Of a stretch of DNA of 64,000 bases, positions 46,414 through 58,030 are shown one piece after another (positions within the stretch are counted from its first letter, which is position 1; every line of letters starts with the position of its first letter). The stretch comes from Toxorhynchites rutilus septentrionalis (taxonomy: Eukaryota > Arthropoda > Insecta > Diptera > Culicidae): positions 9,209,380 through 9,273,379 of the forward strand of contig NC_073746.1 in NCBI RefSeq assembly GCF_029784135.1, in the 5' to 3' direction. The translations under genes were made by a program, and so were the position numbers. The notes under the pieces are model-generated. The model was not told where the DNA came from. It saw nothing but the letters and a program-made list of their open reading frames with translations, and made no database searches.

Positions 46414-47697
46414 ATGGATCAAACTACAGCTAAGTTACATAAAAACGTCCAAAAACTACAAACAATCAACAAGACGATCCAACAAGAAATAGTAAAAAAT
46501 CTTAGAAAAACTACATTGAGGGCTAAACTACAAGAAGCAGAGCAATTATATGCCGAAGTAAAACGAATTTTAAAACTAAATATAAATACTATTAAGGGAT
46601 CGGACTGCACCCACTACATATCAACAGCTAAAGAAGCTATCCAAAATATTAGAGAAACTATAACTAGTAATAAACAGTATAAAAGACGTAGCCTAAAAGA
46701 GATTGGACTAGCGGTTTTATTTACAGTAGGATTGAACAAAATAAAAGCAAAAATGGCAAACCTTCCAGAAACTATTAAACTCACTTCCTCCATAGTCCCT
46801 CAATTTGACGGAACAATCGACAAACTAAAATCATTTTTGGACGCACTGAACCTAGTAAAAACACTAGAAACAAATGACAATAAAACGACTATCATAACAG
46901 TTATTTTAACAAAGCTCGAAGGAAGAGCTAGAAATGCCTTCCCCGACACACCATCTTCTTTGGAAGAAATCATTCAAACCCTTAAATCGACAATTAAATC
47001 CACACCCCCCGCTCAAATAATAGCAAAAATGACCGGTCTGAGACAAAATGGTAATATAGAAAATTTTTGCCAAGATCTCGAAATACTGGTCAACAAATTA
47101 GAAAATGCGTACATCGGAATTGAAGTTCCAACACAGGTTGCTAAATCATTGGCAACAAAGGAAGGAATAAAAAGCCTAGCTAACGGACTGAAAAACGAAA
47201 AAACCTCTCTAATCATCAGAGCGGGTACTTTCAACTCATTTTCAGATGCAACAACAAAAGCACTGGAAGAAAATTCCACAAGTTCGAACGTTAACATTCT
47301 CTCCTATTCGCAAATTAACAGAAACACAAATCGATACAATAACAATTTCAACCACCCTGCTAACAGGGGCAATTATCAGCGTTATCCATTTAATTCTACC
47401 AACAGAGGTAGAAACCAACACAGCTTTAATAATCAACAACGCAGAAACGCACAATTTTTCAACAACTCAACTTTTCCTCAAAGAAATAATAACAACCAGG
47501 GCCGACAGAACCAAGTTCGAGGTCAATTTACAAATAATAACACGCAGCGATATCACAACAACCAACACAATGCTAATTTTAACCGTCCGGTACAATACAT
47601 CCGATTGACGGGAAACGAAGAAATTCCGACGGACGACCTCCAGTCCGAGCCGGTTATGTCATTGGAGGGAAACCAACAGTTAGGAAACCGATGTTAA
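46414..47697 (+). CDS. gag: gypsy Gag
   Basis: It encodes 427 residues. The N-terminal third is predicted coiled coil and basic (KLHKNVQKLQTINKTIQQE), the middle is a capsid-like helical region (PQFDGTIDKLKSFLDAL; SLANGLKNEKTSLIIRAG), and the C-terminus is Asn/Arg-rich (RNNNNQGRQNQVRGQF), probably RNA-binding. No CCHC knuckle is present; to my knowledge that fits 412/mdg1-type Gags. Two in-frame G GGA AAC heptamers (47610-47616 and 47667-47673) near the end allow a -1 shift into pol, whose frame is open from about 47590. The Gag stop (TAA, 47695-47697) overlaps the pol ATG at 47691. The frame is intact. Confidence 0.88.
   Translation: MDQTTAKLHKNVQKLQTINKTIQQEIVKNLRKTTLRAKLQEAEQLYAEVKRILKLNINTIKGSDCTHYISTAKEAIQNIRETITSNKQYKRRSLKEIGLAVLFTVGLNKIKAKMANLPETIKLTSSIVPQFDGTIDKLKSFLDALNLVKTLETNDNKTTIITVILTKLEGRARNAFPDTPSSLEEIIQTLKSTIKSTPPAQIIAKMTGLRQNGNIENFCQDLEILVNKLENAYIGIEVPTQVAKSLATKEGIKSLANGLKNEKTSLIIRAGTFNSFSDATTKALEENSTSSNVNILSYSQINRNTNRYNNNFNHPANRGNYQRYPFNSTNRGRNQHSFNNQQRRNAQFFNNSTFPQRNNNNQGRQNQVRGQFTNNNTQRYHNNQHNANFNRPVQYIRLTGNEEIPTDDLQSEPVMSLEGNQQLGNRC
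47610..47673 (+). promoter_or_regulatory. Two GGGAAAC slippery heptamers (gag-pol -1 frameshift)
   Basis: The heptamers at 47610-47616 and 47667-47673 are both phased xxG GGA AAC in the gag frame. The -1 frame is pol and has no stop between them and the protease. GGGAAAC is a known -1 slippery sequence in retroviral gag-pro junctions. No clear downstream pseudoknot was identified by eye. Confidence 0.6.
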
Positions 47698-48270
47698 ACA
47701 TTTACAAATGTGACGTAACTTGTTCAATGTTCGTCACCCTAAAAATGCAAATGACTAAAAGACCATGCACATTAATAATCGACACAGGTGCGGACATCTC
47801 TATAATCAAAGAAGACCCAATTAACGGAAAGCAAATAATAGACACCAACAATAAATGTATTATTAACGGAGTTACAGAAGGAAAAATAGAAACAATTGCA
47901 AGCACATGCACAAACATTATATTCAATGACATAGAAATTCCACATCAATTCCAAATCGTCAGCAATAAATTTCCAATAAAAGCTGATGGCATCTTAGGTA
48001 GAGACTTTCTAACCAAATTTGAATGTAACCTATGTCTGAAAACATGGCTAATGACATTCTTTTATGATAATACGCAGATAGAGATACCAATTCAAGATAA
48101 CTGGGATAATAATTACGTTATCCCACCAAGATGTCAGTTAATAAAACAATTTTTCTTACCGAACATAGAAGAGGATACCGTCATAATAGCACAAGAAATT
48201 AAACCAGGCCTATTCTGCGCAAACTCAATAATCTCTAAAAATTCATCATATATTAATCTCATAAACACTA

Positions 48271-49572
48271 AGGACCGTATCGTTAATTATGGGTACGCTC
48301 AAAACACAGCTTTATTTCAAATATTGCATTTATTTTTCAGTTCTGATATCAAAATATTGTATCTTATGAATGAAAGAAAGGAGTAACAGTAAAAAATAAT
48401 CAAGATTCTGATTTTCGCGCCAATGATCGCACCTGCTTCTTGATGTCCCTAATTAGGTTCTGGACAACCGTCTCATCGACTTGTTTGCTCACATTTATCC
48501 AATCCTTTTTGAACTGCTCAAGGTCATCGGCTGCCTTGTCCTTCTTCCGCAGTCGTCCCTTCATCAAAGCCCAAAATTTTTCAATAGGTCTTATTTGCGG
48601 ACAATTTGGAGGATTCATCTCCTTTTCCACAAAATCGACATTATTCTCGCGATACCAATCCAAGGTCAAACGTGCATAGTGGCATGATGCCAAATCAGGC
48701 CAAAATAGTGTCGGACCAGTGTGCTTTCGGATGAGCGGTAACACACGCTTTTGGAGACATTCTTTCCGGTAAATTTCACCATTCATATTCCCGAGAGTGA
48801 AGAAAGGAGATGATTTCATGCCACATTGACAAACAGCTTGCCAAACCAGCACTTTCTTACCGAATTTTTCGCAAAAAATTGACTTCTCCGCGTTCGGGAC
48901 ATCTGTTCCTTGCTTTACAGTGTAAAACTGTGCCCCAGGAAGAGTTTTGTAGTCCAGTTTGACGTAGGTTTCATCATCCATGACGATGCACAGTTCGCGT
49001 TTGCTTAAAATCCCATCGTAAAGCTTACGGGCACGGGTTTTCACGGAACTTGCCTGAATTTGGCTGCGTTTGGGACATTTTTGCTTTCTATATGCCTTCA
49101 GTGAGTTACGTTCTTTGGCACGTTGAACCATACCGATTGATGTTCCACACTTTTTTGCGCAATCCCGTATCGATAATTCCTTTTTTCTTTCAAATTGCCT
49201 GCAAATCTTTTTATCCAAGTTTGGCTTGGATGGCCCAGGTTTTCTGCCGCGACCGGGTAGATCCTTCAATGTATTATACATACCAAATCGCTTGATAGCG
49301 TTTTGGACCGCATGGACGCTTACTCCTTCCGCCTTCGCCAATTTTCTCATTGATATTCCTGTTTCGGAGCAGTATCTGGTCACAATGGATTTTCGTTTTT
49401 CTTCTGTTAGCCCTCTCATGATTGCACTTTTAGGAAAAAACGATCATTTAACAATGCTAACTGAACGCTAACTGTGTCAACAACAGGAGAAAAATAAACA
49501 GCTGTCAAAACAAGCTATAGTCTTTTTCAGACGGAGACTCTAAGGCGTACCCATAAATAACGATACGGTCCT
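48271..49572 (-). mobile_element. ITmD37E transposon with intact transposase (copy C)
   Basis: The element is 1302 bp with 28-bp inverted ends differing at one position (beginning AGGACCGTATCGTTA) and flanked by TA (48269-48270 and 49573-49574). It lies in the gypsy pol in the opposite orientation. Taking it out with one TA leaves pol in frame, so it landed in a functional-looking gypsy copy. Confidence 0.95.
48400..49419 (-). CDS. ITmD37E transposase, intact
   Basis: It is 339 residues, starting MRGLTEEKRKSIVTRYCSE. Two helix-turn-helix modules (about 20-48, ISMRKLAKAEGVSVHAVQNA; about 83-105, SIRDCAKKCGTSIGMVQRA) flank a GRGRKPG hook (57-63) for binding the terminal repeats. The catalytic residues are all present: D148/D149 in VMDDETYVK, D242 in WPDLASCHY and E280 in RPIEKFW, with 37 residues between the last two. 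This is the length and layout of a functional ITmD37E protein, which cuts and pastes the element at TA sites. With the good terminal repeats the copy is a candidate autonomous transposon. Confidence 0.95.
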   Translation of the reverse strand: MRGLTEEKRKSIVTRYCSETGISMRKLAKAEGVSVHAVQNAIKRFGMYNTLKDLPGRGRKPGPSKPNLDKKICRQFERKKELSIRDCAKKCGTSIGMVQRAKERNSLKAYRKQKCPKRSQIQASSVKTRARKLYDGILSKRELCIVMDDETYVKLDYKTLPGAQFYTVKQGTDVPNAEKSIFCEKFGKKVLVWQAVCQCGMKSSPFFTLGNMNGEIYRKECLQKRVLPLIRKHTGPTLFWPDLASCHYARLTLDWYRENNVDFVEKEMNPPNCPQIRPIEKFWALMKGRLRKKDKAADDLEQFKKDWINVSKQVDETVVQNLIRDIKKQVRSLARKSES

Positions 49573-52500
49573 TAATACAAGTGAAACAACAATACCAACA
49601 GATTTCAAACCACTAGCAATACCTTTAAGCGAATACTCCATTAATCAACTTAACACAACAATAAATCAGGATTCTCCGAATAGAATTACCCAACTACTCA
49701 AAGAATTAAAACTGGAAAACACACCAGACAATGCGAAAACTAAACTTATCAAACTTTGTACAACTTATAACGACATTTTCGCTTTGGAAAAAGATACATT
49801 AACAACAAACAATTTCTACAAGCAAAAAATATGTTTAGAAGACAAAACTCCAGTATATATAAAAAATTACAGAACACCTGAAGCCCAAACAACAGAAATA
49901 AATAAACAAATTAATCACATGCTCGATAATAAAATAATTCAACATTCCATCTCACCATATAACTCACCAATATTACTGGTTCCCAAAAAATCTAACAACC
50001 AAGATAAGAAATGGCGATTGGTGGTTGATTTCCGCCAACTAAACAAAAAAATTACACCAGATAAATTTCCACTTCCAAGAATAGACGAAATCCTTGATAA
50101 TTTAGGTAGAGCAAAATACTTTTCCACATTAGATTTAATGTCAGGTTTTCACCAAATAGAACTTGACGACAAATCAAAAAAATACACAGCATTTTCAACG
50201 TCTAACGGCCACTACGAATTCACTAGGTTACCTTTCGGCCTTAATATATCCCCAAACAGTTTCCAGAGAATGATGTCCATAGCTCTCAGCGGACTACCTC
50301 CCCAATGTGCATTTCTTTATATTGACGACATAATCGTTGTTGGATGTTCTGTAACTCATCACCTCAACAATTTAGAAAATGTATTTCAACAACTACAAAA
50401 GTATAACCTAAAATTAAATCCCCAAAAGTGCTTATTTTTTAGACCCGACGTGACATACCTAGGACACAATATTTCAGCTGTCGGCATACAGCCCGACCAA
50501 ACAAAATTTTCAGCAATATTAAATTACCCCACACCTTCGACTCCCGATGAAGTCAGGCGTTTTGTAGCCTTCTGTAATTATTATCGAAGGTTTATACCGA
50601 ATTTCGCAGAAATAGCACACCCATTGAACAAACTGCTAAGAAAAAACGTAAAATTTGACTGGACCCCCGAATGTCAAATAGCATTTAATAAATTAAAGAA
50701 TGAACTCATTTCACCAACGTTACTTCAATTTCCTGATTTTACACGAGAATTCAAACTAATAACTGACGCCTCGCAAGTGGCATGTGGCGCAGTATTAACC
50801 CAAGAACAAGACGGAATAGAACTTCCAATAGCCTATGCGAGCAAAGCCTTCACGAAAGGTGAGGCAAATAAATCAACGATTGAACAGGAATTGACTGCAA
50901 TTCACTGGGCAATAACGTATTTTAGACCCTATCTTTATGGTAGAAAATTCACTGTGAAGACAGATCATAGACCTTTAGTTTACCTATTTTCTATGAAAGA
51001 CCCCTCATCAAAACTCACTAGAATGAGGCTGGATCTAGAGGAATTTAATTTCGACGTAGAATACTTACAAGGAAAACTAAATGTAACGGCTGATGCCCTA
51101 TCAAGAATAAAAATTGACTCTGAAACACTGAAAACAGTGATGGCCATGCAAACTAGAGCCATGACTAGGAAAACACAAAGAATTGAAAATAACCCCGAAA
51201 AAGCGAATTTCACTGCACTCGACAACACCGAGTCTGATCAACTTAAAGTGTACGAGGCAGTCGAACCTAGAGAATGGGAGAGTCTACCCAAACTTCAATG
51301 CGGACGCGCATTTGAAAGTAATGAAATCACTTGTGAAAATGAAACTGAAATAATAAAATGCGCAATAACAAACAAAACAGGATATAGAGAAAAAATGTCG
51401 ACATACACTGAAATTGCAAGCAATGACGAAAAATCCCTAGGAAACTTATTACAAAAAATTGAAAATATGACCAAGAAACTGAGAATAAGCGTGATAGCTC
51501 TAGCGTTATCGAGCGCAATATTCCAATTATGCAGCGTTCAACTCTTCAAGAAGACTTGTAACGACTCACTAAAAGACTTGCAAATAGTGCTCTACACACC
51601 CAAGCGTGTGATAGAAAGCAGTGAAGAAAAACTAAGTATCCTAAAAAATTTTCACAACACACCAATAGGCGGACACGTTGGTGCCAGCCGACTATACAAA
51701 AAACTCAGTAGACTCTATTCGTGGACAAAAATGAAACAAGAAATTTATGATTACGTCAGAAATTGCATACAGTGCAAACAGAACAAATACTTAACGACAT
51801 CTAACGAAAATTATATACAAACCAAAACCCCTCAAAAACCCTTCGACCATATATCCATGGACACGATTGGCCCCTTCAATAAATCAAATTCCGGAAACAG
51901 ATACGCCCTAACTATCCAATGTAACCTTTCCAAATATGTAATAATAAAACCAACCTCCGACAAACAAGCATCTACAATAGCAAGAGCTTTCGTCGAAAAC
52001 TGCATCCTTGTTTACGGCACTCCTTCTGTTATCCAAACAGATCAAGGAACCGAATACAAGAATGAATTATTCGAGAACATATCTAGACTATTACAGATAA
52101 AACAAAATTTTTCGACACCCTATCACCCCCAATCCATAGGAGGACTAGAAAGGAATCACCGTTGTCTGAATGAATACGTAAGACAATTTGTCAACCCTAC
52201 ACAAAGTGATTGGGATGACTGGCTGCCTTACTACACATTCTGTTACAACACGATTCCTCACACAGACTTTTCCTACACACCTTTCGAACTCGTTTTTGGC
52301 AGAAACGCCATACTACCCTTCAATATCCAAAATCCTACACATATAGAACCAATATACAATCTCGAAGACTACCACAAAGAGCTACAGTTCAAACTAAAAG
52401 TTACAGCAAAGACTACTAAAGAGTTAATTGATAAAATAAAAAAGAAGCGTACAGATAAACAAAGTGAACTTGCCAAACCAATACAAATAAAAATAGGAGA

Positions 52501-52660
52501 TTCAGTCCTGTTAACGAATGAGAACAGAAGAAAACTAGATAAAATATACCTTGGACCATTCCAAATAATATCAATTGAGCATCCCAATGTCACAATTGTA
52601 GACATTAAAACTAAAAACAAACAGACTATACATAAAAATCGCATAATAAAATGCAACTAA

Positions 52661-52968
52661 TGAGCAACCCATCTCCATTAGGGGGAAGGGAATGCATAAC
52701 TAAATTAAATTCCCAGACGATCACGAGTTTATAATATTACCTATTCAAATACCTATGTTGTATTGTATACTACAACAGTTTACCAAGTTAGTAATTAGTT
52801 AGTTAATTAACTCGAATACAAAAAAAAAATGTACATATTCCAAATATTAAACAAACATGTTTATACATACAAAAACCAGAATAATTGTAAGGTCAGACGA
52901 ATTCTAGGCGAAATTTACTGAATACGAATGATTCCATTAGATTACATCATTCTCAAAAAGAAGGAAGG
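52661..52968 (+). other. gypsy 3' untranslated region and polypurine tract
   Basis: AT-rich non-coding sequence ends in the purine run AAAAAGAAGGAAGG (52955-52968) directly before the 3' LTR, the primer site for plus-strand synthesis. No envelope-like ORF is present. Confidence 0.8.
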
Positions 52969-53475
52969 TGTAACAGGATCACTGGACCACCTACAACCCG
53001 ATACACATGCCCTTATGGCAACAAAATTCTAGCAAGTGCGTCACGCTGTGCAACCAAAATAAACATGCGAACCATGTCGTAAATTCAGGCCAAGGTTCCG
53101 ATGGTTATTTATTGCATAATATGACGCGCTGACCATTAACTTCCTTTGTTTACTTTTGCACTTCTTCGCTAGCTTCGCTAGCGTGAATTTAATGACAAAC
53201 ACATGCTTGCGCAAATGCGCAAACGTTTCCTATTTATGCTTTCGATTCCGGTTGACATCTTTTCGGACACATGTGTTATGTGTTTTACTACAATTCGCCT
53301 GACCACGCATAATAATAGAATTTAGGTTGTAGCTAGTTGTAAGAAATAAACGAATTGAATAAAAGGGAGTCTGACCCAGTTGGGCGGACTCAGTATGAAC
53401 GCGTACGTGAAAGTCTTTTCATATAACCGAAAGAAACTACTGGGTGTCCACATGGCGATCCTGCGACCTGCGACA
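52969..53475 (+). repeat. gypsy 3' LTR
   Basis: This is 507 bp, TGTAACAGG...GCGACA, nearly identical to the 5' LTR, implying recent insertion of the whole element. Confidence 0.93.
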
Positions 53476-53602
53476 GAATGACCAGCTGGGCCATACCACG
53501 GTTTGCCCCATACTTCTCAACAATGTTTCGTTGAGACTCCTTACACTGGAAGTCACGCACAATTAAATTTCGGACCTGTGTTGAGGGTTGCTTTCCACCC
53601 AT
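53476..53602 (-). pseudogene. Tc1 transposase, N-terminal fragment
   Basis: It starts MGGKQPSTQVRNLIVRDFQC at 53602 and continues KESQRNIVEKYG, the first helix-turn-helix of a Tc1 transposase. It stops at the gypsy LTR, and the rest is at 32206-33259. Joining the two sides leaves a phase mismatch and no target duplication, so a few bases were lost or changed. The outer terminal repeat on this side was not recognised. Confidence 0.7.
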
Positions 53603-54162
53603 ATTCCGGAAGCTTCCTCAGCACCAAAAACACGACACCACCCATGAAAAGTTAACCATACAGCTACGAAAATTATGTTTGTGTCAGATGTAAACAACCA
53701 GCTGTCAAAACTGAGGGGTCCATCGACGCGAAAAAAAAGTTAAACAAATTTAGGCAAGTGGATTTCATTTTGATGCCAAAAAAAATTTTTGATGCCAAAT
53801 GTCTCAAAATTGCATGAAACGTCGAAAAATTTTCGAGGTGGTGAACATTTTTTAAAAGGCAACTTTTTGAAATTAGAGATGACCATTTTCATTGGCACCC
53901 ATTTGGCATTCAGGATAATAACCAACATCAACTTTAATATATAACTCCTCACAATACGGTGAAATTCATATCCAATATACTTTATTGATTTTGTGGCGAG
54001 ACAACGCTTTGTGGAGACTACGCACAGAGTGTGATTTCACGTCACAAAATGCTATTTGCAAGGTTCTTGTTTGGAACAATTCCAAATGAAATCGACAAAT
54101 GACAAAACATGAGTATTTTTGATTCGATTTAAAATGTTGTATTCCGTTTGGGTTGGTGGAAA
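53603..54162. other. No recognised gene
   Basis: The first 140 bp probably belong to the 5' end of the Tc1 element; the rest is AT-rich without identifiable features. Confidence 0.5.
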
Positions 54163-54713
54163 TACAGTAAAACCTGTTTTTGTGCGGTTTTTTTTGTGCT
54201 GTTTTTTTTTGCGAATTTTTTTTTTGTGCGATTTTTTTTTTGTGCGATTTTCTGTTCTTGTGCGGTGTATGAAAAGAAGCATATTTGACGAAGTTATCGT
54301 CCATTTAGTTTTTTTCGATGGTTTATATGCATTTCAGTGCGAAAAAAGCATATTTGCGTCTCAATTATCCACTTCTGAAATCATTCCCCTCCTCTCATCA
54401 AGTTTTTGCATGACATGATATCTAGCAGCGACATGTTTCAATATGCAACTAAAAGCACAAAACAGCCACGCGCAACCAAAAAGGTAAAGTTTCCCATCGC
54501 AAAGCAGGGAGACAAAGGAAAATTGAACGGTAAATGGCGTGGATTTGAGTTATTTTCTTGGGTGTCTCTATCTACCGCACAAAAAAAGTTTTTTTCAAAA
54601 TGTGTACCGAACACGATTTTTTAAAGCTGCTGGTGAAGTTTTGCACGATTTTTTTTATGCGACTTTTTTGTGCGTTCCCCATCCCCCGCACAAAAAAAAA
54701 GGTTTGCCTGTAT
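54163..54713. mobile_element. MITE with TACAG ends and GTGCG/T-run subterminal repeats
   Basis: The left end reads ATACAGTAAAACCTGTTTTT and the right end, on the other strand, ATACAGGCAAACCTTTTTTT, each followed by GTGCGG. TTTTTTTGTGCG is reiterated at 54180-54265 and again at the right. The length is about 550 bp with no transposase. The ends resemble pogo/Tigger-type termini with a TA target. Confidence 0.65.
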
Positions 54714-55349
54714 GAGTTATCCACCGCATTTGGGCATTTTTTTAACTCAAGTTATACTTTTGAAAAAGGCGCATCGATTTTAGTAGGAGAAATCATTGAT
54801 AATTTATATCTCGAAAACTACGAGTCCTAGCGAAGTAGTGTCTTAGAAAGAATTATAGAGTATTGATGTCAAAACGAGAAAAAATATACACTGAGAAAAA
54901 AAATCTATACTATTTTTTTATTTACAAAAAAAACTTTAATTTGCAATATCTAAAATATGTATTTTTATTTTTTTTATTTCTCTTATAAAATAGAAGTCAT
55001 ATAGAAAATTTAAAAAATTAGTACAAGATGGTAATACTATTTTTGACAAACTTTGTGCAACATCGAATTTTTATTAATTTTAGAAACTTCGAATTTTTGT
55101 ATGTTAACAATTATTTTTAGCCCACAAATTATGCATTCTGATGTGATTTGAAACAAAAAATCTCTGTATCAATCTCCTCCTAAATGCAGCCATTCTCGAG
55201 ATATTTGAAAAAATATTTCTAATTTAAATGAATTAATTATAATGAAGAATGTAGTTTTTGAAATGCTCTTTTATTATCCTCCTTTGATAGCTAAATCTGT
55301 TTATTTATCCAATGGCTAATAATACCAATTTTAACACCTCGACAAACTG
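54714..55349. other. AT-rich, no gene recognised
   Basis: The sequence is rich in T/A runs; no terminal repeat or coding motif was recognised. Confidence 0.5.
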
Positions 55350-57540
55350 GTGCATTCCAGGTATTGTGATGAAATCTGCGTTTATAAAAGAAAGCTCTCT
55401 GTATGTTGTGTGAATTGCCAAAGTATTTGCGCTCGTTCGCTTTGTAGAATTGAGGAATTGCGTCTGATTGTTGAAATAAGTAATGTAGACATTTTATGTG
55501 TTAGTGAATCGTGGTTGAATGAAAATACTGACAATTCTATTATATCTAATGATGGATATGAAATTGTTAGGCATGACAGAGTAGGTCGTTTGTGCGGTGG
55601 CGTTTTAATTTATATAAAAAATGGTACAACCTGCAATTTGATCACGAAGTCCAACAATCAATACGGAGTTACTAATACTGAATGTATTACCATTGAACTA
55701 CTTCTGCAGAATGAAAAACTGCTATTGGCAGCGCTTCACAACCCACCGGAAGTAGATTGCTCTGAATCACTCGAATATTTGTTATTGTCTTATGGAAGTT
55801 CACACAATTTTATTTATTTCTTGGGTGATTTTAACATGAATCTTTTAGTAAATTCACATAAATCGGATAGATTACGTAACGTGCTATCTACTCATTCGGT
55901 ACAATCCTTGGACAGCGAGCCAACGTTTTTCTTCAGAAACGGTGCATCTCAGTTGGACTTGATTTTGACCAACGATGCTTCTAGAGTTCTGAGATTTAAT
56001 CAAATAGAAGTTCCTGTGCTATCAAACCATGATCTTGTGTTTGCATCTCTTGATTTTAATCTTAATATATATTCCAGAAATTTTCAGTTTCATGATTGTA
56101 ATCCCATACAGTTTTATTGGTAAATGCTTTTTACTCAGCAGAATGGAGATATTTTTCAGTTCAAATGACTCTTATCAAAAATTGGCATTTTTAACAATTT
56201 GTTAACAGATCTACATGATATGTTTGTTCCCATTCGTACAATTCATTCTAACAAGAAGGCCAATCCTTGGTTTGATTCTACCATAAGTAGAGAAATTGTT
56301 AATCGTGATTTATGATATAAAAGATGGAAAAAATTTAAAAACCCTAATTATCTTTCGGATTTTAAAAGAGCAAGAAACAAAGCAAATGATCTTATCAAAC
56401 AAAGCAAATGATCTTATACGATCAGCCAAACGCAATTATTTTTCAGCCAGGCTGGATACCAATCTACCAATAAAATAACTATGGAAAAATGTCAAGAAGT
56501 TAGGAATAAATACACCGGAGACACAAATTGTCAATACGTTCACAGCCGATGAAATCAATAATTCTTTCTGCAGAAATGTTACTGATTATTAAAACTCATA
56601 GTTCTAGCGAATCAACGAATGTTGAGCGTGAACGTTTTTACTTTGATAGAATCAACCAAGTCGACGTTGTTTGTGCTATGAACTCAATAAAATCAAATGC
56701 TCTTGGGCTAGATATGTTGCCATTAAAGTGTTTGAATGTTATCTGTTTAAAGTTATACATATAAAGAACTCAATTTAACTTATTGGAACACTTGAGGCAT
56801 ATCAGCTTCCTTTGTTCAATATCAAAGGTATTTGAAAAAATTATAAGGACTAATATAATTAATTATATAAATAGATATAACCTGCTCAGTCCATTTCAGT
56901 CCGGTCTATCGAGCGAAACACATCACTAAAACTGCGATGCTCAAAATATTTGATGATATTGGAGCTGTGATTGACAACGGAAGGCCAGTAGTTCTTGTTC
57001 TTTTAGATTTTTCAAAGCGATTCACAGTGTATCTCACGAAATACTGTGCTACAAACTAAAAATTTACAATTCCGGATCATGCAGTTAACCTTATTAAATC
57101 CTATCTATGCTCAAGGTCGCAGGTGGTTTTGAATAATGGAGTTTTCTCGTCATTTCTCTCAATAACATCAGGAGTTCCACAGAGTTCAATATTAGGACCT
57201 ATTTTATTCTCCTTATATATAAATGACCTCCCTTTTGTAATTGAGAATTGCGCAATTCATCTCTACGCAGATGATGCACAAAGTTGTTTAGAAAAATCTG
57301 AAATTGAAATCTCTCAGGAAATTAATCAAGACATAGCAAGAATTTATGAATTGGCTTGCAATAATAAACTAGCATTGAATGCAAATAAAACAAATGCAAT
57401 TTTTATTGTTGGTTCTTTCCATGACTTTTCACGCAAGCCGCTTTTGAAATTGAACAATGTAATTGTTCAATTCGTTGAGACCGCGAACAGTTTAGGCATT
57501 CGTATCGAATCTAAATTCGAATGGGATAAATATGTATTTG
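55350..57540 (+). pseudogene. APE-type LINE ORF2 relic
   Basis: A 257-codon block (55350-56123) is an apurinic-type endonuclease: VNCQSICARS...ELRLIVE, LCVSESWLN, RHDRVGRLCGGVLIYIK, FLGDFNMN and LSNHDLVFASL. The RT follows in broken pieces: KANPWFDS, ALGLDMLPLKCL, a damaged motif A near 57000, then an open block at 57123-57641. That block has GVPQSSILGPILFSLYINDLP and LYADDAQSCLEK. Several frameshifts separate them. No RNase H is seen; coding similarity ends near 57540, where the tandem repeat begins. The LINE belongs to the APE lineage; CR1-, Outcast- or Jockey-type cannot be separated by eye. Confidence 0.85.
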
Positions 57541-57544
57541 GGGT

Positions 57545-58030
57545 TTTGCCAAACAAATGGAACACAAATTTTTACATTACTCGAGAATTAATTAAGCAAA
57601 CGAAATTAAATTTGGCATATGGAGGTTTAAGGATGCAATAAATGTTTCTATGGTGGTTAGACGCTCTACCCTCCTCTTTAAGGGGGGGCTTCCATACAAT
57701 TGAAACACAAATTTCTGTATAACTCGAGAATTTATCAAGCAAATGAAACCAAATTTGGCATGTGGAGGTTTTAGGGTGCAATAAATGTTTTTACGGTCGT
57801 TAGTCACTCCACACCCCTCTCTAAGGGGCAGCTGCCATTCAAATAAAAGACAAATTTCTGCATGACTCGAATACTAATCAAGTAAATGGAGCCAGATTTG
57901 GTTAACTCGAAAACTATTCAATCAAATGGAGCCAAATTTGGCATGTGAAGGTTTTTGAATACGAGAAATGTTTCTATGATGGTATGACACCCCTCTCTCC
58001 TCTGAAATGGAGAGGGGGTCCCGTAAAAAT
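57545..58030 (+). repeat. About 145-bp tandem repeat, three to four diverged units
   Basis: Units share AACACAAATTTCTGYATAAC, TCGAGAATTWATCAAGCAAA, CAAATTTGGCATGTGGAGG and ATAAATGTTT, and end in a CCCTCTCT/GGGGG inverted motif. One unit near 57855-57900 is shortened. The array truncates the LINE relic. Confidence 0.8.

Larger units (their letters stand above)
47691..52660 (+). pseudogene. pol: gypsy Pol, interrupted only by a DNA transposon
   Basis: The protease part (TLIIDTGADISIIK) lies at 47770-47815. The frame is interrupted at 48269 by the ITmD37E element and resumes in phase at 49575. RT has WRLVVDFRQLN, LPFGLNISPNSFQRM and FLYIDDIIVV; RNase H has LITDASQVACGAVL and VKTDHRPLVYL. Integrase has an H-x3-H...C-x2-C zinc module (ending CIQCKQNK) and the catalytic DTIGPF, TDQGTEYKNE and GGLERNHR. 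It ends KNRIIKCN at 52660. Apart from the insertion I see no stop or frameshift. A continuous 958-codon stretch (49784-52660) covers RT to integrase. No env-like ORF follows. Confidence 0.92.
33260..53475 (+). mobile_element. Ty3/gypsy LTR retrotransposon (412/mdg1-like), expanded to 20.2 kb by insertions
   Basis: Two 507-bp LTRs (33260-33766 and 52969-53475) differ at only a few positions (for example C/T at the third base). In order there are a PBS, a leader, a small ORF, gag, pol (protease-RT-RNase H-integrase), a purine tract and the 3' LTR. An R4 array (34698-46122) in the leader and an ITmD37E transposon (48271-49572) in pol account for about 12.7 kb; without them the element would be about 7.5 kb, typical of the group. 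The expected 4-bp target duplication is not present (CTGA versus GAAT). Confidence 0.93.

Noticed and set aside
52661..52968. An envelope gene downstream of gypsy pol
   Set aside because: Only about 300 bp separate pol from the 3' LTR, and no open frame of suitable length exists.
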